A stretch of DNA of 23,854 bases from an uncultured Prevotellaceae bacterium (lineage in GTDB: Bacteria; Bacteroidota; Bacteroidia; Bacteroidales; Bacteroidaceae), in contig CALAEY010000052.1 of NCBI GenBank assembly GCA_937891085.1, forward strand, positions 1 through 23,854, given 5' to 3'. How positions within the stretch are numbered: position 1 is the first letter of the stretch; every line of letters begins with the position of its first letter. This document shows, piece after piece, positions 14,218 to 20,684 of this stretch. The translations under genes were made by a program, and so were the position numbers. The notes under the pieces were generated by a model. It saw only the letters and a list, made by a program, of their open reading frames with translations. It had not been told where the DNA came from and ran no database searches.

Positions 14218-14371
14218 AAATAATAGTTTTTTAGGTTTTCACTAAGTCTGGGACATAATGGCTTGTTGAAAGTAGTTATGCCCACCTCATTAAAAAGAAA
14301 CCTTTCATAGGTTCTTTATGTTGGATGAGTTAAAAAGATGCTTCGCAGGGATGCGAGGCATCTCTTTTTTT
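14186..14371 (+). ncRNA. Candidate small RNA between the barrel and MATE genes
   Basis: The stretch is bounded by a consensus promoter upstream and a strong intrinsic terminator downstream. Inside there are only tiny open frames. A hairpin AAACCT-TTCAT-AGGTT with flanking complementary bases (about 14293-14317) precedes the terminator. The 3' end runs into the MATE stop codon at 14370-14372, so the RNA would overlap the convergent gene by only a few bases. Alternatives: a leaderless tiny gene, or a chance promoter match in AT-rich DNA. Confidence 0.4.
14336..14371. terminator. Bidirectional terminator next to the MATE gene
   Basis: AGATGCTTCGCA and TGCGAGGCATCT form a 12-bp stem with one wobble around GGGA. 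Plus-strand readers meet C and seven T; minus-strand readers leave through TTTTTAAC. It immediately follows the MATE stop on the minus strand and ends the putative RNA on the plus strand. Confidence 0.88.
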
Positions 14372-15737
14372 ACGACTTCTGATAGGCCAGCTCCTCCTGA
14401 CGGAGCTCATAGAGCACACTTCCCACCAATGGGATGGCCAGCAGGAAGGACAGCAGATCGGCCACGGCCTGACAGACTATCACACCATAGAGCCCCAGCA
14501 GCTGCGGGAGGATGAGGATACAAGGAATGAAGAACAGGCCCTGACGGGCAGAAGAAAGCACAGTGGCACGGATAGGCTTACGGATGGTCTGCATCATCAT
14601 GTTGCTATACATCACGATGGCCCCCAGCGGGAAGGTGAAGAACTGCCAGCGCAGGGTGGCTGCACCTACCCTGATCACATCGGCATCATCGCGGAACAGG
14701 CCTATAATCTCCTCGGCATAGCCGTAGCCAAACAGGGCTATCAGCACCAAGAATGCCGTTCCTATCTTGACGCAGAACCAATAACCTTGGCGCACTCGGC
14801 TGTAGAGGTGTGCCCCATAGCTGAAGCCACACAGCGGCTGGAAACCTTGTCCGAAGCCTATGAGCACGGAGTTGATGAAGAACGTGAGGCGGGTTACGAT
14901 AGACATGCCTGCCACAGCAGCATCGCCACCCCAACGGGCAGCAGCGGTATTGAGCATGATGGCTGCCACACTACCCAGCAGCTGACGGGCCAATGAAGGG
15001 GTGCCTCCGCTGATGATCTCCTTGATGTAGTACCACGTAGGCGTGAACTGGCGCAGCTTGATGCGGAGATTCCCGCCCCTGAAAGTCATGGCCACAATGA
15101 CGCAGAAGGCACAGAACTGTGAGACTGCCGTTGCCAAGGCCGCTCCGCTCACCCCCATGTGGAACCCGAAGATGAACAGCGGATCGAGGAAAATATTGAG
15201 CACGGCACCAGAGACAATGCCTATCATGGCATAGGCCGCATTGCCCTGATAGCGCATCTGATTGTTCATCGTGATCTGGGCAGCCAGGAAAGGCGCTCCA
15301 AGCATCACAATTCCGAGGTATTGCTCCGTGTAGGGCAAGATAGTAGGGGTGGAACCTAAGGCGACAGATATGGGCGTGATGAACAGAAATACACCTATGG
15401 CAATGAGCAAGCCACAGAGGAATGCCATGACTGCCGCTGTAGCTGCCATGCGGCTGGCACTCTCTACCTGACGGGCTCCCAGCTGGCGGGAGATGTAGTT
15501 GCCAGAACCCTGTCCGAAGAAAAAGGCCACCGCCTGCACGATGAACTGCACGCTGGCTACGATGCCTACGGCAGCTGTGGACTGCGTATCGAGCTGGCCT
15601 ACGAAAAAGGTATCAGCCACATTGTAGAAGCTGGTCACCAACATGCTGATGATGGTGGGCACAGCCAATGTGCTGATGACACGAGGCACGGAGCCTGTAG
15701 TGAGTAAAGTGTATCTGTCTTGTGATTGTCGTTTCAT
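14370..15737 (-). CDS. MATE family efflux transporter
   Basis: A 455-residue inner-membrane protein with about twelve hydrophobic segments, as in MATE exporters that expel cationic drugs or metabolites with Na+ or H+. The N-terminus PTIISMLVTSFYNVADTFFVGQL is the classic MATE start, and the repeat half begins near GTPSLARQLLGSVAAIMLNTAAARWGG. Its ATG is 5 bases after the ATPase stop, making it the last gene of the ABC operon. Pairing an exporter with an iron-type importer could allow secretion of a carrier molecule or relief of toxicity, but the ligand is not readable. Confidence 0.94.
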   Translation of the reverse strand: MKRQSQDRYTLLTTGSVPRVISTLAVPTIISMLVTSFYNVADTFFVGQLDTQSTAAVGIVASVQFIVQAVAFFFGQGSGNYISRQLGARQVESASRMAATAAVMAFLCGLLIAIGVFLFITPISVALGSTPTILPYTEQYLGIVMLGAPFLAAQITMNNQMRYQGNAAYAMIGIVSGAVLNIFLDPLFIFGFHMGVSGAALATAVSQFCAFCVIVAMTFRGGNLRIKLRQFTPTWYYIKEIISGGTPSLARQLLGSVAAIMLNTAAARWGGDAAVAGMSIVTRLTFFINSVLIGFGQGFQPLCGFSYGAHLYSRVRQGYWFCVKIGTAFLVLIALFGYGYAEEIIGLFRDDADVIRVGAATLRWQFFTFPLGAIVMYSNMMMQTIRKPIRATVLSSARQGLFFIPCILILPQLLGLYGVIVCQAVADLLSFLLAIPLVGSVLYELRQEELAYQKS

Positions 15738-15742
15738 CTATA

Positions 15743-16762
15743 TTATAAATTGTAATGACGTTTCAAGTAAGTCAATAGTTCTTCAATAGTGCCGAACGCA
15801 GGAGATTCCCCCTGGGAGGCATGGAAGATGAACTTATCTGGTGCAGAGGGACTATCGGTCTCTATCCATTCTTCTGCGCCAGCCTCGCCATCTGCCTGCA
15901 CCCCTATGCGATAGAGAGCCTTGCAGACCATAGCCAGGCGTGTGCCAGTGCCCTGCACCCTGACATGATGGGTGATGACATTCTGCACACGGAACAGGCC
16001 TGCCTCTGCATCGAATACGATGCCACGGCGGGTGAAGAACGTGCCTAAGATGCCTTGGAGCGAGAGGTCTTCTGGCGTACCAATCGACACGCCCTTCTGC
16101 CTATCCATCAGCCACACCTTATCTGCTATCTGCAGAGCCAGCTCCAAGTCGTGCGTGGAGAGGAAGATGGTTTTATCGGTCTGCCTGCTCAGTTGGTGCA
16201 GCAGCTGCATCATCTCCACCTTGCTGGGATAGTCCAGGAAGGCTGTTGGCTCATCCAGATAGATGACAGGTGTCTCCTGTGCCAAAGCCTTGGCTATCAT
16301 CACCTTCTGGCGCTCGCCGTCGCTCAGGGTCTGTATCATACGGCCCTTCAATGCCGTGATGCCTACCAACTCGATGGAGCGGTCTACAATCTCCTTGTCT
16401 TCTTTCTGCAAGGTACCCCAGAAACCCGTGTAGGGACTTCTGCCCAGACCTACCAGTTCGTCTACAGTCATGTTGCGTATGTCTGGCTTCTCCGTCAGCA
16501 CCACGCTGATGAGACGGGAGAGCTGCTTGTCGGTATAGGCAGAGAGTTCCTTACCCAGTATCTGAATGTTTCCTGCCAACTTAGGCTGGAAGGCCGACAG
16601 GGTGCGCAGCAAGGTGCTCTTCCCCACTCCATTGGCACCCAGCAGACAGGTGAGCTCGCCGCTGAAGATGCTGGCATTGATGTCACGTGCCACCACTTTC
16701 ACATCGCCCTTGCCAGGGTAGCCTATCGTCAGGTTTTCTATGCGTATGGTTTCCTTACTCAT
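15743..16762 (-). CDS. ABC transporter ATPase, FecE/BtuD type, with C-terminal extension
   Basis: A 339-residue ATPase that powers the importer encoded upstream. Walker A GANGVGKST is at 42-50, the signature LSDGERQ at 146-152, Walker B VIYLDEPT at 166-173, and the switch His is His204. About 90 residues follow the nucleotide-binding domain, so it is longer than FecE or BtuD, usually about 250-265. The extension has a beta-rich look and no motif I recognise. The start MSKETIRIEN overlaps the permease stop by 8 bases; an upstream in-frame ATG at 16855 lies within the permease gene and is not needed. Confidence 0.93.
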   Translation of the reverse strand: MSKETIRIENLTIGYPGKGDVKVVARDINASIFSGELTCLLGANGVGKSTLLRTLSAFQPKLAGNIQILGKELSAYTDKQLSRLISVVLTEKPDIRNMTVDELVGLGRSPYTGFWGTLQKEDKEIVDRSIELVGITALKGRMIQTLSDGERQKVMIAKALAQETPVIYLDEPTAFLDYPSKVEMMQLLHQLSRQTDKTIFLSTHDLELALQIADKVWLMDRQKGVSIGTPEDLSLQGILGTFFTRRGIVFDAEAGLFRVQNVITHHVRVQGTGTRLAMVCKALYRIGVQADGEAGAEEWIETDSPSAPDKFIFHASQGESPAFGTIEELLTYLKRHYNL

Positions 16763-17816
16763 TGATTTCTCCTTTCCTCTTATTAAATAATACAGATGCA
16801 ACCACAGGCGCGCCCACCAATGCCGTGACAGAGTTGACAGGCAAGGCACCCTCAAAGCCTGGCATACGTGCTATGAGATTGCAAGCCAAGGCCAAGGCAG
16901 CCCCGCAAAGCAGGGAGGCTGGCATCAAGATGCGATGGTCTGACGTGCGGAAGATGGCCCTGCAAAGATGCGGAACGGCCAGCCCAAGGAACATGATAGG
17001 TCCGCAATAGGCGGTAACGATAGCCACCAAGACACCAGAGCAAGAGATCACCCACAGGCGGGCCCGCTTGATGTTCAATCCCAGGTTACGGGCGTAGCCA
17101 TCTCCCAGAAGCAGGAGGTTCATGGTCTTGATGAGCAGGAACGACAAAGGCAGCAGGATAAGCATCAGCACGATGAAAAGTACCATCTGGTCGCCAGACA
17201 CACGTGAGAAGCTGCCCAGTCCCCAGATCACATAGGCACGGATATCTTCCTCCACGCTGAAATATTTCAATACGCCAATGATGGCATTGGCCACATAGCC
17301 TATCATCACACCTATGATGAGCAGGGTGACATTTCCCTTCACCTTCTGTGACACCCAGACGATGAGTGCCATCACAGCCAGCGCTCCCACAATGGCAGCG
17401 ATGGAAAGCGCAGCATCACCCAGATAGCCCAAGCGGCTCAGCGCCACCCCTCCAAAGGTACCAGAGAACAGCACCACACAGGCCACGCCAAGGCTGGCAC
17501 CAGAGCTGATACCCAGCACAGACGGGCCAGCCAGCGGATTGCGGAATACCGTCTGCATCTGCAAACCACTGACTGCCAGTCCTGCTCCTGCCACCATAGC
17601 AGTAAGCGTCTGTGGCACACGTGATTTCCAGATAATGTTAGAGTGAATGGTCCATTGCTCTGCAGCCGCCTCTCCTGCATCAGGAGCCCCTCCCAGCAGA
17701 ATGCTGACTATCTCCTTCATGGGGATATGCACGGAGCCCAGGAGCAGGTTGAGCAGGAAGAATACCAGAATGCTCAACGCCAGCATCAACATCCAGAATG
17801 AAGTAGGTCTTTTCAC
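16755..17816 (-). CDS. FecCD-family ABC permease
   Basis: A 353-residue inner-membrane permease of the FecCD/BtuC family, which imports siderophores, heme or cobalamin. Characteristic stretches are the early GAGLAVSGLQMQTVFRNPLAGPSVLG (residues 78-103), the GAGLxxSGLxxQxxxxNPLAxPxxLG hallmark, and LGLAVPHLCRAIFRTSDHRILMPASLLCGA near the C-terminus. About ten hydrophobic segments are visible. The start overlaps the binding-protein stop by 4 bases and the stop overlaps the ATPase start by 8, so all three are translated in a coupled way. Only one permease gene is present, which implies a homodimer. Confidence 0.95.
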   Translation of the reverse strand: MKRPTSFWMLMLALSILVFFLLNLLLGSVHIPMKEIVSILLGGAPDAGEAAAEQWTIHSNIIWKSRVPQTLTAMVAGAGLAVSGLQMQTVFRNPLAGPSVLGISSGASLGVACVVLFSGTFGGVALSRLGYLGDAALSIAAIVGALAVMALIVWVSQKVKGNVTLLIIGVMIGYVANAIIGVLKYFSVEEDIRAYVIWGLGSFSRVSGDQMVLFIVLMLILLPLSFLLIKTMNLLLLGDGYARNLGLNIKRARLWVISCSGVLVAIVTAYCGPIMFLGLAVPHLCRAIFRTSDHRILMPASLLCGAALALACNLIARMPGFEGALPVNSVTALVGAPVVASVLFNKRKGEINE

Positions 17817-18973
17817 TTGAGCAAATGGTAATAAGTGGGTTTATAATCTGGTGAAACCAACTCTGGATGGAAGACAGCCACGAAATCTTCCAGAAGCACT
17901 TCGGGCTGCATAGGCATAGTCTCATAATAAGGAACCTCAGACATGTTGCAATAGATCACGCCCTTGTCCTTGAATGCCTTGAAATCGGCATAGCGCGAAT
18001 CGGAGCTCTTCAGGGCATCATACGTGTAGGTGCCATCGAAGCTATTCATGATGCGCCAGTACTGAGCCCCCGCAGCCTTACTATAGACAGTCTCAAAGTC
18101 GAAGTTCATGCCACCTGAACTGGTATCATCCTTGAGGAAATAGTCGGCTCCAGCATCGCGGAACACCTGTGCCAGGAAGCTCTGTCCGCCCACGGCATAC
18201 CAGTTGCCCCCACGAATCTCACCACTCAGCACCATGGGGCGATCTGTGGCTTTGGCTGTCTGTTCTTTCAGTTCATTATACCTGCGGGCAATGCCTTCGA
18301 ACTTCACGTTGGCTTCTTTCTCCATCCCGATGAACATGCCGATGAACTTCACCCACTCCGCCTGTCCCAGCGGTGTCAGCTCCTTGTAACCCAGGTGTGG
18401 CACCAGAGGAAGGCCAGTCTCCGTCAGGGCATCATAGCCCCCACGCTTGAAAGGCGAGATGAAAATCACATCTGGATTGGCACCGATGATCACCTCTGTA
18501 TCAAAGTTGCCCTCAATGCCTATCTTGGAAGTCTGTCCGTTCTTCAGCTGTTCATTCATCTTTTCATTGAAGAGATGGCGCGTACTGGTGATGCCTGTCA
18601 CGAAAGGAGTGGCATCCAGCGCTATGAAATTGGAAAGCTGGAGGGTGGTCATACAGATGACATGTCTCACAGGCGTCTCCACTACCTGATAGTCGGAAGG
18701 AATAGCTGCGGGTTTGGTACCCCGTGGCACCAAGGCGAAATGATAGGTCTGTGCACGCTCATTTTCTGGGTCGGAAATATCTACCAAACGTACGCCGTCT
18801 TCTAGGTACTTGACTTTGAATCCCTCTGCATATTGGGGAATGATTTGCTCTGCTCCGTCAGATGCCACGTAGGCTGACTCAGCAGAAAGAGATGCCTCGC
18901 TGTTCTTCCCTCCACAAGCAGCAAGGAGAACGGCAAACATCAGAACAAATCCAAATGAAATGAATTGTCTCAT
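17813..18973 (-). CDS. ABC transporter substrate-binding lipoprotein, iron-chelate/cobalamin type
   Basis: A 386-residue lipoprotein with signal peptide ending LLAAC (Cys20). The mature part is a periplasmic-binding fold of the helical-backbone class that serves FecCD permeases. It has VRHVICMTTLQLSNFIALD at the first strand-helix, VITGANPDVIF-like EVIIGANPDVIFISPF in the middle, and a C-terminal domain with GNWYAVGGQSFLAQVFRDAG. The ligand is not evident: iron-siderophore, heme or a corrinoid are the family choices. It is the first gene of the four-gene operon. The short ~38-base leader leaves no room for a cobalamin riboswitch, which weakens a B12 role. Confidence 0.92.
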   Translation of the reverse strand: MRQFISFGFVLMFAVLLAACGGKNSEASLSAESAYVASDGAEQIIPQYAEGFKVKYLEDGVRLVDISDPENERAQTYHFALVPRGTKPAAIPSDYQVVETPVRHVICMTTLQLSNFIALDATPFVTGITSTRHLFNEKMNEQLKNGQTSKIGIEGNFDTEVIIGANPDVIFISPFKRGGYDALTETGLPLVPHLGYKELTPLGQAEWVKFIGMFIGMEKEANVKFEGIARRYNELKEQTAKATDRPMVLSGEIRGGNWYAVGGQSFLAQVFRDAGADYFLKDDTSSGGMNFDFETVYSKAAGAQYWRIMNSFDGTYTYDALKSSDSRYADFKAFKDKGVIYCNMSEVPYYETMPMQPEVLLEDFVAVFHPELVSPDYKPTYYHLLK

Positions 18974-19018
18974 GGGTTTAAAAATGCTTTTAATATTGTT
19001 TCTAATGAATTATGGGTG

Positions 19019-19050
19019 CAAAAATAGTCATTGTTTTTCATTTTACCGAA
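19019..19050 (-). promoter_or_regulatory. Promoter of the ABC/MATE operon
   Basis: Minus strand TTCG (19047-19050), 20 bases, TATTTTTG (19019-19026) followed by CACCCA. One mismatch in the -33. The start would fall near 19012, with a leader of about 38 bases. Confidence 0.65.
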
Positions 19051-19054
19051 TGGC

Positions 19055-19088
19055 TTTGGTGTTTTTTACACCTAATTTACTATCTTTG
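19055..19088 (+). promoter_or_regulatory. Promoter of the dihydroorotate dehydrogenase-like gene
   Basis: TATCTTTG (19081-19088) is a full -7 match. TTTG (19055-19058) lies 22 bases upstream, one more than usual; shifting to TTGG gives 21. Predicted start near 19095, about 29 bases before the ATG. Confidence 0.65.
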
Positions 19089-19123
19089 CACCCAAGAATG
19101 TAATAAATAACGAAAAAAAAGAT

Positions 19124-20104
19124 ATGATTGACCTCAAAACTCAGTATGCTGGGCTTCAGTTGAAGAGCCCTATTATCGTGGGAAGTTCCGGACTTACACG
19201 TAACCCCAACAAGAGTAAGGAATTGGAAGACGCTGGTGCTGGTGCCATAGTTTTAAAGTCGCTTTTTGAGGAGCAGATTGAGATCCAGATAGATCAAGTT
19301 TCCAAGAATGCAGACTACTACCCAGAGGCTGAGGACTACCTGCGTAGCTACATGAAGCAAAGCCAGCTGCAAGAATACCTGGACCTGATTAAGCGTACGA
19401 AGGAAGTTTGCTCAGTACCAGTGATTGCCAGCATCAATTGCTATAAGTCGGATGCATGGATAGAGTTTGCCTCTGAGATAGAGAAGGCTGGTGCCGATGC
19501 CCTGGAACTGAACCTGTTCTTTGTCTCTACTGATATTGTTCACAACGGTGCCGTGGTGCGTGACCTCTACATCGATGTGGTGAAGAAGGTACGTAAAGTC
19601 ATCAAGATACCTTTCACCGTGAAGATCAGCCAGAACGTAGGTAATGTCACTGCTCTGGTGAATGCCCTGAAGGCTAATGGTGCTGATGGCTTCGTGCTGT
19701 TCAACCGTTACTTCCAGCCAGACATCAACCTCAAGAAGATAGAGCTGATTCCTGGCAGCATCTTCAGCCGTCCAGAAGAACTTTACGAGACGTTGAGGTG
19801 GACAGCCATAGTAAATGGCAAGCTGCCTAATGTCAGCCTGGCTGCTTCCAGAGGCGTGCACAACTGGGAAGCCGTAGCTAAATGCATCCTCATGGGTGCT
19901 TCTGCCGTTCAGATGTGCAGTGCCATCTATCAGAATGGTACACGCATCATCTCTGAATCACTGGAAGGTCTGTCTAAGTGGATGGAAGAGCAGAATTTTG
20001 AGAACTTGGCTCAGTTCAAGGGCTTGCTGAATGCTTCAAGATTCCCTAACCCAACCATCTACGAGCGCCATCAGTTCATGAAATATTACTCTAATAGAGA
20101 GTAA
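19124..20104 (+). CDS. Dihydroorotate dehydrogenase-like flavoprotein
   Basis: A 326-residue TIM-barrel protein of the dihydroorotate dehydrogenase superfamily. The FMN-barrel landmarks are present: SPIIVGSSGLTRN at the first strand, AGAIVLKSLFEEQI, then PVIASINCYKSDAW, GADALELNLFF, VKISQNVGN and GADGFVLFNRYF. The C-terminal SLAASRGVHNWEAVAKCILMGASAVQMCSAI is the phosphate-binding end. It lacks a convincing match to the usual catalytic-loop Ser/Cys block, and such proteins are annotated only as dihydroorotate dehydrogenase-like. Pyrimidine synthesis is therefore doubtful, and a dihydropyrimidine-type reductase is as likely. It stands alone, divergent from the ABC operon. Confidence 0.87.
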   Translation: MIDLKTQYAGLQLKSPIIVGSSGLTRNPNKSKELEDAGAGAIVLKSLFEEQIEIQIDQVSKNADYYPEAEDYLRSYMKQSQLQEYLDLIKRTKEVCSVPVIASINCYKSDAWIEFASEIEKAGADALELNLFFVSTDIVHNGAVVRDLYIDVVKKVRKVIKIPFTVKISQNVGNVTALVNALKANGADGFVLFNRYFQPDINLKKIELIPGSIFSRPEELYETLRWTAIVNGKLPNVSLAASRGVHNWEAVAKCILMGASAVQMCSAIYQNGTRIISESLEGLSKWMEEQNFENLAQFKGLLNASRFPNPTIYERHQFMKYYSNRE

Positions 20105-20119
20105 TAACGCTTTTTAAGA
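20084..20119 (+). terminator. Terminator overlapping the dehydrogenase-like stop codon
   Basis: TATTACTCT (20084-20092), loop AATAG, AGAGTAATA (20098-20106): a perfect 9-bp stem that includes the stop codon, followed by CGCTTTTT. The stem is AT-rich, so it may be leaky. Confidence 0.55.
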
Positions 20120-20138
20120 GTTTTTTACTAAAAGAATG

Positions 20139-20161
20139 AACATATTCATAGAAAATATGTT
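20139..20161. promoter_or_regulatory. Inverted repeat directly upstream of the DUF1573 -7 box
   Basis: AACATATT, seven bases, AATATGTT: a perfect 8-bp inverted repeat ending at the base before the -7 box. A dimeric regulator bound here would touch the polymerase. Confidence 0.35.
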
Positions 20162-20169
20162 TACATTTG
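20162..20169 (+). promoter_or_regulatory. -7 box of the DUF1573 gene
   Basis: TACATTTG followed by C, 26 bases before the ATG at 20196. No TTTG lies at the -33 distance, so activation by a bound regulator is plausible. Confidence 0.55.
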
Positions 20170-20195
20170 CAGCATAATAAACCATTTAAGTGAAA

Positions 20196-20591
20196 ATGAT
20201 GAAAAGACTGTTTTTACTGATGATGACTCTGGTAATGAGCATCTGCCTAGCCTCTGCACAAGACAAGGCTAAAATTGAATTTGATAAGACTACGCACAAC
20301 TTCGGAACATTCTCTGAATCTTCCCCAGTGGTGACAGCAACGTTTAACTTTACCAATACTGGTAAGGCCCCATTGGTTATCCATCAAGCTGTAGCCTCTT
20401 GCGGCTGCACCGTTCCTGAATACACTCAGGAACCTATCCAGCCAGGCAAGACAGGTACCATCAAGGTGACTTACAATGGTGAAGGCAAGCTGCTGGGACA
20501 TTTCAGAAAGTCAGTCACTCTCCGCACCAATGCAGAGCCTGAGATCACTCGCCTCTACATTGAAGGAGACATGATACCAAAGACCGACTGA
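20196..20591 (+). CDS. DUF1573-domain secreted protein
   Basis: A protein of 131 residues with a signal peptide of about 21 (cut near ASA-QD) and one DUF1573 domain, an immunoglobulin-like beta sandwich typical of Bacteroidetes. The core block FNFTNTGKAPLVIHQAVASCGCT contains the family's SCGCT motif (Cys69 and Cys71), followed by PGKTGTIKVTYN and the closing LYIEGDM strand. The frame is open to a GTG at 20190 and a second ATG sits at 20199; all give the same mature protein. The function is unknown; the close cysteine pair could bind metal or form a disulfide in the periplasm. A terminator separates it from the OPT gene. Confidence 0.9.
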   Translation: MMKRLFLLMMTLVMSICLASAQDKAKIEFDKTTHNFGTFSESSPVVTATFNFTNTGKAPLVIHQAVASCGCTVPEYTQEPIQPGKTGTIKVTYNGEGKLLGHFRKSVTLRTNAEPEITRLYIEGDMIPKTD

Positions 20592-20620
20592 TGGGTGTCT
20601 GAAGAAATAGAAATCGCATG

Positions 20621-20660
20621 AGGAGAGCTCCTTTTGGGGAGTTTCTCCTTTCTTTGTTTT
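20621..20660 (+). terminator. Terminator after the DUF1573 gene
   Basis: AGGAGA and TCTCCT form the outer stem, CTCC and GGAG the inner one, with a small internal loop and a T-rich apex. The tail TTCTTTGTTTT follows. It lies 29 bases past the stop. Confidence 0.75.
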
Positions 20661-20684
20661 AAGAATATTCAATAAAAATCTATC

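Larger units (their letters stand above)
19013..19094. promoter_or_regulatory. Perfect inverted repeat spanning the divergent promoters
   Basis: TGGGTGCAAA (19013-19022) and TTTGCACCCA (19085-19094) are exact reverse complements. Each starts in the TTTG of one of the two divergent -7 boxes and runs to that promoter's start site. Between them GGTGT-TTTTT-ACACC (19058-19072) forms a second palindrome in the plus promoter spacer, so four GGTG cores are present in 82 bases. This looks like a multi-site operator shared by both genes. Confidence 0.45.

Noticed and set aside
14100..14285. 61-codon minus-strand frame in the intergenic gap
   Set aside because: It overlaps the candidate 37-residue frame and consensus promoter on the other strand, lies in AT-rich DNA, and has no -7 box upstream.
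14318..14515. 65-codon plus-strand frame across the terminator
   Set aside because: It reads through the terminator hairpin and antisense to the MATE gene; composition is that of a shadow frame.
16763..16855. N-terminal extension of the ABC ATPase
   Set aside because: It lies inside the permease gene in another frame and adds a Trp/Arg-rich stretch foreign to the family; the overlapping ATG at 16762 is the usual start.
18974..19012. Cobalamin riboswitch upstream of the ABC operon
   Set aside because: The leader is only about 38 bases and contains no recognisable riboswitch core.
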